Shown here: in pieces, positions 58,070 to 64,000 of the stretch
Layout: each line of letters starts with the position of its first letter
How positions within the stretch are numbered: the stretch's first letter is position 1
NCBI GenBank assembly: GCA_024128875.1
Contig: JAMYFF010000001.1
Location: forward strand, 248,001 to 312,000
Length of the DNA: 64,000 nt
From: Salinilacustrithrix flava
GTDB taxonomy: Bacteria > Actinomycetota > Acidimicrobiia > Acidimicrobiales > Salinilacustritrichaceae
Direction: 5' to 3'
The notes under the pieces: model-generated
The model's database searches: none
What the model was told of the DNA's origin: nothing
What the model saw: only the letters and a program-made list of their open reading frames with translations
Position numbers and translations under genes: made by a program

Positions 58070-58723
58070 GTGCTGGGCGTCGACGGCGCACGAGGGGGTT
58101 GGGTCGGCGTGCGCTGGGACGGCACCGAGCCCGCGTGCGCGTTCGCGCCGACGCTGACGGGACTGGTCGCGGACGTCTGGCCGGTGGCCGTCGTGGCCGT
58201 GGACATGCCGATCGATCTGGAGGTGTCGGCCACCCGGGCGTGCGAGGACCTGGCCCGACCCCTGCTCGGCGCCCGCCGGTCGAGCCTGTTCCAGTCCCCG
58301 TCGCTCGGCGCGCTCGACTTCGCCGACGACGACTACCCGGGCGCCAACGCCTGGTCGAAGGCGACCACGGGACGGGGCATCTCCAAGCAGGCCTGGTTCC
58401 TGGTGCCCAAGATCCGCGAGGTCCGCGCCCTCGCCGCCACCTGCGCGGTGCCGGTGCGCGAGTGCATGCCCGAGCTGTCGTTCCGGGCCATGCACGGCGA
58501 GCCGCTGGCGCATGCGAAGACGACCTGGTCGGGGCACGCCCTGCGGGTCCGCCTCCTGCGCGAGCACGGCATCGACCTCCCCGACGACCCCGGTCCCGCC
58601 GGCCGGGTCGCGCCCGACGACCTCACCGACGCCGCCGCCGTCGCCTGGTCAGCGATGCGGATCGCACGAGGCGAAGCCGAGTCCGTCCCCGACACCGGAG
58701 GCCCAGCCGCGATCTGGTGGTGA
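58070..58723 (+). CDS. DUF429 protein (predicted RNase H-like fold)
   Basis: The 217-residue protein has the DUF429 features: an N-terminal VLGVDGARGGWVGVRW strand with acidic residue, VVAVDMPIDL near residue 47, RACEDLARPLLGARRSSLFQSP near 63 and RECMPELSFRAMHG near 133. The family is predicted to have an RNase H-like fold, but activity is unproven. I choose GTG 58070, with GGAG seven bases before it, since the family begins at the GVDG strand; GTG codons at 58031 and 58040 are also in frame. It is divergent from the methyltransferase. Confidence 0.85.
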   Translation: MLGVDGARGGWVGVRWDGTEPACAFAPTLTGLVADVWPVAVVAVDMPIDLEVSATRACEDLARPLLGARRSSLFQSPSLGALDFADDDYPGANAWSKATTGRGISKQAWFLVPKIREVRALAATCAVPVRECMPELSFRAMHGEPLAHAKTTWSGHALRVRLLREHGIDLPDDPGPAGRVAPDDLTDAAAVAWSAMRIARGEAESVPDTGGPAAIWW

Positions 58724-58724
58724 G

Positions 58725-59552
58725 TCAGACCCGCCCCTCGGTGACGTCGTCGCCGAACAGCGCACGGGACCAGTGCTCGAGGTCCGGCCCACGGCGCAGC
58801 GTGTGGCCGCCGTCGACGCCGAGGGCCTGGCCGGTGACCCAGCCCGACTCGGGACCGCACAGGTAGCGGACCGCGCTGGCGACGTCCTCGGGGGTGCCGG
58901 TGCGGGCGAGGGGCATCTGGGCGAGGTAGTCGTCGCGGACGGCGGGGTCGCCCTCGAGCGCGGAGGACAGCTCGGTGGGGACGAGGCCCGGGCGCACGGC
59001 GTTGCAGCGGACGTTGGACATGCCGAGCTCGTCGGCCGCGGTCTTGATCAGCGCCTCGAGGCCGATCTTGGACACGCAGTAGGCCGACATGTAGCGGTGC
59101 GTGAGCGGCGCGGCGATCGAGGAGATGCCGACGAAGGACCCGCCTCCGGCCGCCACCATGCGGGGGGCGACGTGCTTGAGGGTGAAGAAGGCGCCGGTGA
59201 GGTTCACGCCGAGCACCTGGTCCCACTGCTCCGAGGACATGGCCACGACCGGCGCCATCGTCCCGGTGCCGGCGGCGGCCACGCACAGCTGCAGCGCGCC
59301 GGTGAGCGACGCGGCCTGCTCGGCGGCGGCGGCCACCTGGTCCTCGACGGCGACGTCGCACACGACGTGGGCCACCTCCGCCCCGTCGGGTGCGTCGGCC
59401 TCGAGCTCGGCGACGGCCTGGCGGAGGCGCTCCTCGCCCCGGCCGGCGATGGTCACCGAGGCGCCGTCGCGCAGCAGGGCGCGCGCGCAGGCGAGGCCGA
59501 TGCCGCTGCCGCCACCGGTGACGAGGGCGGCCTGGTCCTGGAGTGCTGACAT
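58725..59552 (-). CDS. Short-chain dehydrogenase/reductase
   Basis: The 275-residue protein is a classical SDR: cofactor motif TGGGSGIG near residue 12, NAA-region CVAAAGTG near 92, the catalytic Ser in GISSIAA near 143 and YxxxK as YCVSKIG near 158. The Arg in AGRGEERL favours NADP. The substrate is unknown; the neighbouring CoA transferase gene suggests CoA-thioester or fatty-acid metabolism. A TAGGTT box seven bases before ATG 59552 predicts a leaderless transcript. It ends one base from the convergent DUF429 stop. Confidence 0.92.
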   Translation of the reverse strand: MSALQDQAALVTGGGSGIGLACARALLRDGASVTIAGRGEERLRQAVAELEADAPDGAEVAHVVCDVAVEDQVAAAAEQAASLTGALQLCVAAAGTGTMAPVVAMSSEQWDQVLGVNLTGAFFTLKHVAPRMVAAGGGSFVGISSIAAPLTHRYMSAYCVSKIGLEALIKTAADELGMSNVRCNAVRPGLVPTELSSALEGDPAVRDDYLAQMPLARTGTPEDVASAVRYLCGPESGWVTGQALGVDGGHTLRRGPDLEHWSRALFGDDVTEGRV

Positions 59553-59559
59553 GCGGCGA

Positions 59560-59565
59560 AACCTA
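59560..59565 (-). promoter_or_regulatory. Leaderless -10 box (TAGGTT) of the SDR gene
   Basis: It ends seven bases before ATG 59552 and shares the TA at 59564-59565 with the opposite box. Confidence 0.55.
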
Positions 59566-59569
59566 GAGT
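59564..59569 (+). promoter_or_regulatory. Leaderless -10 box (TAGAGT) of the CoA transferase gene
   Basis: It ends seven bases before GTG 59577. The joint sequence is AACCTAGAGT. Confidence 0.55.
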
Positions 59570-59576
59570 CCGGCCG

Positions 59577-60824
59577 GTGACCGACGACGCCACCGACGCA
59601 CCCCCCGGACTGCTCGACGGGGTCGTCGTGCTCGACCTCACCCGGGTCCTGGCCGGACCGATCTGCGGTCGGGCGCTGGCCGACCTCGGGGCGCGGGTCA
59701 TCAAGGTCGAACCCCCGGCCGGTGACCTCAGCCGGTTCTCCGTGCCCCGTCACGGCCCCATCTCGGGCTACTACGCCCAGCAGAACGCCGGGAAGGAGAA
59801 CGTGTCGGTCGACCTCGACCACGCCGAGGGGCGCGCCCTGCTGTTCGACCTGGCCTGCCGGGCCGACGTGGTGCTCGAGAACTTCCGCCCCGGCGTCTGC
59901 GATCGGTGGGGCGTGGGCTACGACGCGGTGGCGGCTGAGAACCCCGGGGTCGTCTACGCCTCGCTCACCGGGTTCGGTCAGACCGGTCCGTGGGCCGGCC
60001 GCCGCGCCTACGCCGTGATCGGCCACGCCGTCGCCGGCACCACCGCCGGCCAGCTCCAGCACCAGGAGGTGGTGGCCGGGCAGGCGGTGCTCGCCAACGA
60101 CGCCTACTCCCACGGCGACGTCTACACCGGGCTCGTCGCGCTGTCCGGCGTGCTCGCCGCCCTCTTCGCCCGGCAGTCCACCGGTCGGGGCCAGCACGTC
60201 GACGTCTCCATGGTCGACTCGCTCCTCTTCGTCAACGAGCACGCCCAGGAGCAGCTGGCCGGCGAGACCGAACCGGGCGACCCCGCGATCCTGGGCAGCG
60301 GGTGGTCCCCGGTCGTCGAGGTCGCCAGCGGCGAGCGGGTGAGCGTCGCCGGCGACCCGGCCGGGCACGGCTACGCCGACTTCCTCCGGCTGCTGGGCCG
60401 GGACGACCTCGTCGACGATCCCGAGATGCGCTCGTGGGACGGGCGCCGCAGCCAGGCCACGCGCCTGCGGCAGGACTTCCGCGACTTCGCCGCCACCATC
60501 CCGACCGGCGAGGACCTCGTCGCCCTCCTCGACGAGGTCGGCACGGCCGCCGGCGTCGTGCGGTCGGTGCCCGAGCTCGCCGGCGAGGACCACATCGTGC
60601 AGCGAGGGAGCATCGTCGACGTCGACGACGGCGCCGGCGGCACCTTCGCCATCCCCCAGGCGCCGTGGCGCTTCTCGGGCGCCACAGCCGGGGTCGCCGG
60701 GCCGCCGGCGTGGCGAGGGGAGCACAACCGGACGGTCCTGACCGGCCTGCTCGGGCGCAGCGACGACGACGTCGACGCGCTGGAGGCCGCCGGGGTTCTG
60801 GTCGCCCGACCGCCACGGGGGTAG
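59577..60824 (+). CDS. CaiB/BaiF-family CoA transferase
   Basis: The 415-residue protein is a family III CoA transferase: VLDLTRVLAGPICGRALADLGARVIKVEPP at the start, NAGKENVSVDLDHAEGRALLFDL near residue 62 and the DLACRADVVLENFRPG segment near 90, followed by GFGQTGPWAGRRAYAVIGHAVAG. The catalytic aspartate should be near residue 185 (NDAYSHGDVYTGLVAL). These enzymes move CoA between carboxylic acids. The exact acids are unknown. It is divergent from the SDR and six bases before the DNA ligase. Confidence 0.94.
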   Translation: MTDDATDAPPGLLDGVVVLDLTRVLAGPICGRALADLGARVIKVEPPAGDLSRFSVPRHGPISGYYAQQNAGKENVSVDLDHAEGRALLFDLACRADVVLENFRPGVCDRWGVGYDAVAAENPGVVYASLTGFGQTGPWAGRRAYAVIGHAVAGTTAGQLQHQEVVAGQAVLANDAYSHGDVYTGLVALSGVLAALFARQSTGRGQHVDVSMVDSLLFVNEHAQEQLAGETEPGDPAILGSGWSPVVEVASGERVSVAGDPAGHGYADFLRLLGRDDLVDDPEMRSWDGRRSQATRLRQDFRDFAATIPTGEDLVALLDEVGTAAGVVRSVPELAGEDHIVQRGSIVDVDDGAGGTFAIPQAPWRFSGATAGVAGPPAWRGEHNRTVLTGLLGRSDDDVDALEAAGVLVARPPRG

Positions 60825-60830
60825 GTACCG

Positions 60831-61796
60831 GTGGTGCCCGAGATCCCGCTGCCCATGAAGGCCACCGCCGGCGAGCTGCCGGCGGGCGACGGCTGGGTCT
60901 ACGAGGTCAAGTGGGACGGGATGCGAGCCATCGTCGAGGTCGAGGACGGCCACGTCCGCCTGCAGTCGGCCAACGGTCGCGACGTCACCGTCTCGTTCCC
61001 CGAGCTGGCGTCCCTCGGCCCCGCCCTCGGCGTCGGCTCGGCCGTGCTCGACGGCGAGATCGTCGCGTTCGACGAGCAGGGTCGCCCCTCCTTCAGCCGC
61101 CTGCAGCAGCGCATGCACGTCACCGATCGGCGGGCCGCGGCCGCACGCGCCGAGGCCGCGCCCTGCACCCTCGCCCTGTTCGACCTGCTCGCGCTCGACG
61201 GGCGCTCGCTCGTCGGGCTGCCGTGGGCCGAGCGCCGGCGGCTCCTGGAGGGGCTGGTCGAGCCCGGGCCGCACTGGCAGGTCCCCGCCGTGCACGACGA
61301 CGGGCGGGCCCTGTTCGAGGCGGCGACCGCCAACGACCTCGAGGGCATCGTGGCCAAGCGCGTCGACTCGGTCTACCGGCCCGGCGGGCGCTCGCGGGAG
61401 TGGGTCAAGGTGAAGGTGCGCCGGCGCCAGGAGTTCGTCGTCGGGGGCTGGGCGCCGGGGAAGGGGAACCGCGGCGGGGGCATCGGCGGCCTGCTCGTCG
61501 GCTACCACGACGAGCCGGGCAGCCCGCCGCTGCGCTACGCCGGCCGGGTCGGCAGCGGGCTCGGCCAGGCCGAGCTGCGCGAGCTCGAGGACCGCTTCGC
61601 CGACATGGTCGTGCCCGAGTGCCCCTTCGACCCCCCGCCCCCTCGCGCCCACGCCGTGGATGCCGTGTGGGTGCGCCCCGAGCTGGTCGTCGAGGTGGAG
61701 TACGCCGAGTGGACGAGCGACGGCCGCCTCCGCCACCCCACCTACGCCGGGCGCCGCATCGACAAGGACGCCGACCAGGTGACCGCCGCACCGTGA
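60831..61796 (+). CDS. ATP-dependent DNA ligase (LigC/LigD ligase-domain type)
   Basis: The 321-residue protein has the nucleotidyltransferase motif I with the adenylated Lys in YEVKWDGMRAIVE near residue 26, motif III VLDGEIVAFDE near 72, motif IV GIVAKRVDSVYRPG near 171 and motif V SREWVKVKVRR near 188, then an OB domain with GLLVGYHDEPGSPPLRYAGRVGSG. No polymerase, nuclease or Ku gene accompanies it, so it is a stand-alone ligase. It may act in break repair or replication of short gaps. The GTG at 60831 or 60834 may be used. Confidence 0.94.
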   Translation: MVPEIPLPMKATAGELPAGDGWVYEVKWDGMRAIVEVEDGHVRLQSANGRDVTVSFPELASLGPALGVGSAVLDGEIVAFDEQGRPSFSRLQQRMHVTDRRAAAARAEAAPCTLALFDLLALDGRSLVGLPWAERRRLLEGLVEPGPHWQVPAVHDDGRALFEAATANDLEGIVAKRVDSVYRPGGRSREWVKVKVRRRQEFVVGGWAPGKGNRGGGIGGLLVGYHDEPGSPPLRYAGRVGSGLGQAELRELEDRFADMVVPECPFDPPPPRAHAVDAVWVRPELVVEVEYAEWTSDGRLRHPTYAGRRIDKDADQVTAAP

Positions 61797-61854
61797 TCCG
61801 GTCGATCCTCGGGATTCGGTCGGCCGGTGGCGAGGTGCGCGAGGATTCGCAGCG

Positions 61855-62244
61855 ATGGAAGGGGTGACGAGCCGGGACACGATCCGCATGACGATCCCGG
61901 CCCTGCTCGCGTACGTCCGCCTTCCCCGCGTCGCCATCGCCGGTCTCGCCACCCGGAGCGGCTTCTCCTACGACGAGGTCGAGGACCTGCGCCTCGCCGT
62001 CGGCGAGGTGTGCCAGGTGCTCCTCGACGGCGCCGACCGCAACGGAACCCTCACCATCGAATTCACCGTCGCCCGGGGCACGCTCGGGGTCGAGGTCGCC
62101 ATCGACGCGCCGCCCGGGCGCCACGACGGCCTCGCCGAGCGCCTCGCCGAGCAGATCCTCGACGCCACGGTCGGCAAGGTCGAGATCGACGACGACGGCC
62201 GCCGCATCTCGTTCTCGATGCGCGCCGCCGACGACGACGAGTAG
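61855..62244 (+). CDS. RsbW-like ATP-binding protein (possible anti-sigma kinase)
   Basis: The 129-residue protein looks like a small GHKL-type ATPase of the RsbW/SpoIIAB group: an N-terminal helix with YVRLPRVAIAGLATRSGFSYDEVEDLRLAVGEVCQVLLDGAD, where the N-box glutamate and Asp/Asn positions are partly altered, and a C-terminal beta strand region. The usual G1 box DxGxG is weak (VAIDAPPGRHDGL). It may be an anti-sigma factor or serine kinase. No partner sigma or STAS gene is adjacent. It ends at the second 53-base dyad element. Confidence 0.75.
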   Translation: MEGVTSRDTIRMTIPALLAYVRLPRVAIAGLATRSGFSYDEVEDLRLAVGEVCQVLLDGADRNGTLTIEFTVARGTLGVEVAIDAPPGRHDGLAERLAEQILDATVGKVEIDDDGRRISFSMRAADDDE

Positions 62245-62297
62245 CGATCTGGAGCACCTCCCACGACCGCCGCGGTCGTGACTGGTACCCCAGAACG
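62245..62297. repeat. 53-base dyad element, copy 2
   Basis: The right arm GTACCCCAGAACG and inner hairpin GACCG-CCG-CGGTC are at the same distances as in copy 1. The left arm CGATCTGGAGCAC matches that of copy 1 at 10 of 13 bases. The copy begins at the base after the RsbW-like stop codon and ends before the dut stop. Confidence 0.65.
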
Positions 62298-62301
62298 GTC
62301 G

Positions 62302-62745
62302 CTACCGGCCGCTGGAGCCGAAGCCGCCCGCGCCGCGGTGGCTGTCGGGCAGCTCCTCCACCGCCTCGAACGCCGCGGTCGCCACGGGGCGCAGGACCAG
62401 CTGGGCGATGCGGTCGCCGCGGTGCACCCGGTAGTCCTCGGTGGGGTCGGTGTTGACCAGCACGACCTTGAGCTCGTCGCGGTAGCCGGCGTCGATCAGG
62501 CCCGGGCTGTTCAGCACGGTCACCCCGTGGCGCAGGGCCAGGCCGGACCGGGGCTGCACGAAGCCGGCCCACCCGGCGGGGATGGCGATGGCGATGCCGG
62601 TCGGGACCAGCGCCCGACCGCCGCCGGCGGGGAGGAGGGCGTCCTCCCGGGCGACGAGGTCGGCGCCGGCGTCGCCCTCGTGGGCGTAGCCGGGCAGCGG
62701 CAGGTCGGGGTCGAGCCGGCGGACCGGGATGGTGAGGGCGTCCAC
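62302..62745 (-). CDS. dut: dUTP diphosphatase
   Basis: dUTPase hydrolyses dUTP to dUMP and keeps uracil out of DNA. The 147-residue protein carries the five trimeric dUTPase motifs: AGADLVA near residue 22, PRSGLALRHGV near 66, GLIDAGYRDELKVVLVN near 82, RGDRIAQLVL near 107 and the C-terminal arm RGAGGFGSSGR. GTG 62745 is supported by a TACCTT box six bases upstream. It is divergent from orn, with a 31-base gap. Confidence 0.96.
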   Translation of the reverse strand: MDALTIPVRRLDPDLPLPGYAHEGDAGADLVAREDALLPAGGGRALVPTGIAIAIPAGWAGFVQPRSGLALRHGVTVLNSPGLIDAGYRDELKVVLVNTDPTEDYRVHRGDRIAQLVLRPVATAAFEAVEELPDSHRGAGGFGSSGR

Positions 62746-62751
62746 CCCGCC

Positions 62752-62757
62752 AAGGTA
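62752..62757 (-). promoter_or_regulatory. Leaderless -10 box (TACCTT) of dut
   Basis: Six bases separate the box from GTG 62745. Another six bases separate it from the orn box. Confidence 0.5.
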
Positions 62758-62763
62758 GGGCGG

Positions 62764-62769
62764 TAGCGT
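62764..62769 (+). promoter_or_regulatory. Leaderless -10 box (TAGCGT) of orn
   Basis: Seven bases separate the box from ATG 62777. The region between the dut and orn starts is only 31 bases, so both promoters must share it. Confidence 0.5.
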
Positions 62770-62776
62770 CGCCGCG

Positions 62777-63349
62777 ATGTTGGCCTGGATGGACCTGGAG
62801 ATGACCGGACTGGAACCGGAGCGGCACGTGATCGTGGAGATCGCCACGATCATCACCGACGACGACCTCCAGATCGTCGCCGAGGGCCCCGACCTCATCG
62901 TCCACGCCACGGAGGAGCAGCTGGCCCTCATGGACGACGTCGTCGTGCGCATGCACACCGAATCGGGCCTGCTGGAGAGGATCCGCAGCTCGGAGCTGAG
63001 CCTCGCCGACGCCGGCGCCCAGACCCTGGCCTTCCTGCAGGAGCACATCCCGGCGGCGCGCTCGGTGCCGCTGTGCGGGAACTCCATCGGCACCGACCGG
63101 CGCTTCCTCGCCCGGTACCTGCCCGAGATCGAGGACCACCTCCACTACCGCAGCGTCGACGTCTCCACCATCAAGGAGCTGGCGAAGCGCTGGATGCCCT
63201 CGCTGCTCCAGGGCGCCCCGACGAAGGCCGGCTCGCACCGGGCCCTGGACGACATCCGGGAGTCCATCGAGGAGCTGCGCTACTACCGCGAGGCCCTGTT
63301 CAAGGACGGCGGGACCGACGCGTCGTCAGCCGACGCCCCCGCCAGCTGA
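62777..63349 (+). CDS. orn: Oligoribonuclease
   Basis: Orn degrades 2-5 nucleotide RNAs, and in many bacteria pGpG from c-di-GMP breakdown. The 190-residue protein has the DEDDh exonuclease residues: WMDLEMTGLEPERH at residues 4-17, GNSIGTDRRFLARYLPEIEDHLHYRSVDVSTIKELAKRW near 100-140 and the final His/Asp in SHRALDDIRESIEELRYYR near 155. The C-terminal 15 residues are a variable tail. Its 3' end overlaps the end of the convergent glycosyltransferase gene by 50 bases. The pGpG link is of interest given the RsiG-type gene at 45686. Confidence 0.96.
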   Translation: MLAWMDLEMTGLEPERHVIVEIATIITDDDLQIVAEGPDLIVHATEEQLALMDDVVVRMHTESGLLERIRSSELSLADAGAQTLAFLQEHIPAARSVPLCGNSIGTDRRFLARYLPEIEDHLHYRSVDVSTIKELAKRWMPSLLQGAPTKAGSHRALDDIRESIEELRYYREALFKDGGTDASSADAPAS

Positions 63350-64000
63350 CCGAGCCGCGGGCGGTCGCCACCACCGATCGGGCGAACACGGCCAGGAACG
63401 TGACGAGCAGCAGCGGGAACGCCAGCGCGGTGACCGGGCCGAACCGGCCGACGCGCCGGGCCATCCACCACACCTGCGCGGCGACCACCGCGTAGAGAGC
63501 GCCGGCGACGAGCGGGTCGGCCGAGCCGAGGAGGGCGCGGACCGGTGCGACGCTCGCCTGCACCAGCAACGTGAGCCAGGCCACGACCAGCAGCGCGGTG
63601 CTGCGCCGCGCCGCGCCGACGCCGGCGGCCAGGTTCTTGGTGAAGCCCTCGACCAGCTGGCCGAGGCCGAGCGGGTACATCCGGAACGCCACGTCGTCGC
63701 CGCCGGCCAGGACGGTGACCGGCAGGTCGTGGGCCTCGAACGCCTCGGCCAGGGCGACGTCGTCGTTCACCCGTCCGCCGACGACGGCGTGGCCGCCGAC
63801 GCGCTCGTGGTCCGCTCGCCGGCAGGCGAGCACCGGCCCGAACGCGCCGCGCGCCCCGGCCCGCCGACCGGTCGGGCTGGCCACGTCGGTCGCCGCGATC
63901 GCGACGACGTTGAAGAGCGCCGCCAGGTGCTCCACCGGCGACCCGGGCACGTGGAAGGGCTGCACGCTCACCAGCCCGCCGCGCTCGTCGAGGGCGGCGA
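63300..64000 (-). CDS. Glycosyltransferase family 2-like membrane protein (N-terminus beyond window edge)
   Basis: The visible 233 residues are the C-terminal part of a GT-A glycosyltransferase of the CrtQ/hopanoid or carotenoid-associated type: ERGGLVSVQPFHVPGSPVEHLAALFN, the GPVLACRRADHERVGGH acceptor region and RVNDDVALAEAFEAH, then helices near 120-200 and the end motif SVSWRGRRL. The frame is open to the window edge, so the DxD-containing donor domain is missing from view. It probably transfers a sugar to a membrane lipid. It overlaps the orn 3' end. Confidence 0.8.
   Translation of the reverse strand, partial: AALDERGGLVSVQPFHVPGSPVEHLAALFNVVAIAATDVASPTGRRAGARGAFGPVLACRRADHERVGGHAVVGGRVNDDVALAEAFEAHDLPVTVLAGGDDVAFRMYPLGLGQLVEGFTKNLAAGVGAARRSTALLVVAWLTLLVQASVAPVRALLGSADPLVAGALYAVVAAQVWWMARRVGRFGPVTALAFPLLLVTFLAVFARSVVATARGSVSWRGRRLTTRRSRRP

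Noticed and set aside
58725..61952. A 1075-codon minus-strand frame
   Set aside because: Only its last 275 codons form a real SDR; the rest is antisense to the CoA transferase and ligase genes.

Overview
The window is a compact, very GC-rich actinobacterial chromosome segment. An mshA-type mycothiol gene, an F420-type luciferase-like oxidoreductase, CarD, a rex-hemA-hemC operon, a conservon-type GTPase operon and an RsiG-like protein all point to Actinomycetota. The bc-type complex built with a ferredoxin, together with the nuo layout, suggests a member of the Acidimicrobiia; that class assignment is inference. I see no phage, insertion sequence or CRISPR array and one tRNA. Genes are tightly packed, with many 4-bp ATGA or GTGA overlaps. 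Many transcription units appear leaderless: a TANNNT hexamer ends 6-7 nt before the start codon.

Layout. 1-3257: heterodimeric ABC exporter (minus). 3329-11862: one long minus-strand respiratory block running from a small membrane protein through ferredoxin, split cytochrome b, Rieske protein, dihaem cytochrome c and an unknown membrane protein into nuoABCD; a monohaem cytochrome c is divergent at 12035-12967. 13099-18178: conservon-type signalling operon (coiled-coil protein, histidine kinase, LC7/roadblock, DUF742, GTPase). 18313-21398: gnd-zwf-APH-like kinase. 21535-22062: CarD. 22063-24255: a visibly less GC-rich islet of three small unknown genes and one frameshifted gene; 22088-22325 holds nothing I recognise.

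24256-32887: tetrapyrrole cluster (rex, siroheme-type dehydrogenase, hemA, hemC, cobA-hemD, a HAD phosphatase, hemB, hemL), interrupted by one opposite-strand Cys-cluster gene. 32938-37140: acyl-CoA ligase, an ABC-2 transporter and a ferritin-like protein. 37144-41241: a 53-bp dyad element, a 28-residue membrane peptide, a SAM hydrolase-like enzyme, a small HTH protein and a BrkB/DUF3618/holin-like envelope cluster. 41378-47495: proC, an MFS exporter with a candidate operator, YbjN, mshA, an XRE regulator, an RsiG-type c-di-GMP-binding anti-sigma candidate, a polytopic membrane protein and a MoaD-like protein.

47529-64000: phosphoglycerate-mutase-like phosphatase, secreted DUF4214-phosphodiester glycosidase fusion, tRNA-Lys, lipoprotein, cation/proton antiporter, LLM oxidoreductase and VOC protein, an acetyltransferase, a lipase/acyl-CoA synthetase-like fusion, a methyltransferase, DUF429, SDR, CaiB/BaiF CoA transferase, DNA ligase, an RsbW-like ATPase, dut, orn and a partial glycosyltransferase.

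Main observations: the RsiG-type protein with two c-di-GMP motifs; the conservon carrying an SMC-like protein without a Walker A; the respiratory block with its shared N-terminal motif; divergent leaderless promoters whose -10 boxes overlap by two bases; tandem Rex half-sites upstream of rex; a two-copy 53-bp dyad element; and an APH-fold kinase in a pentose phosphate operon.
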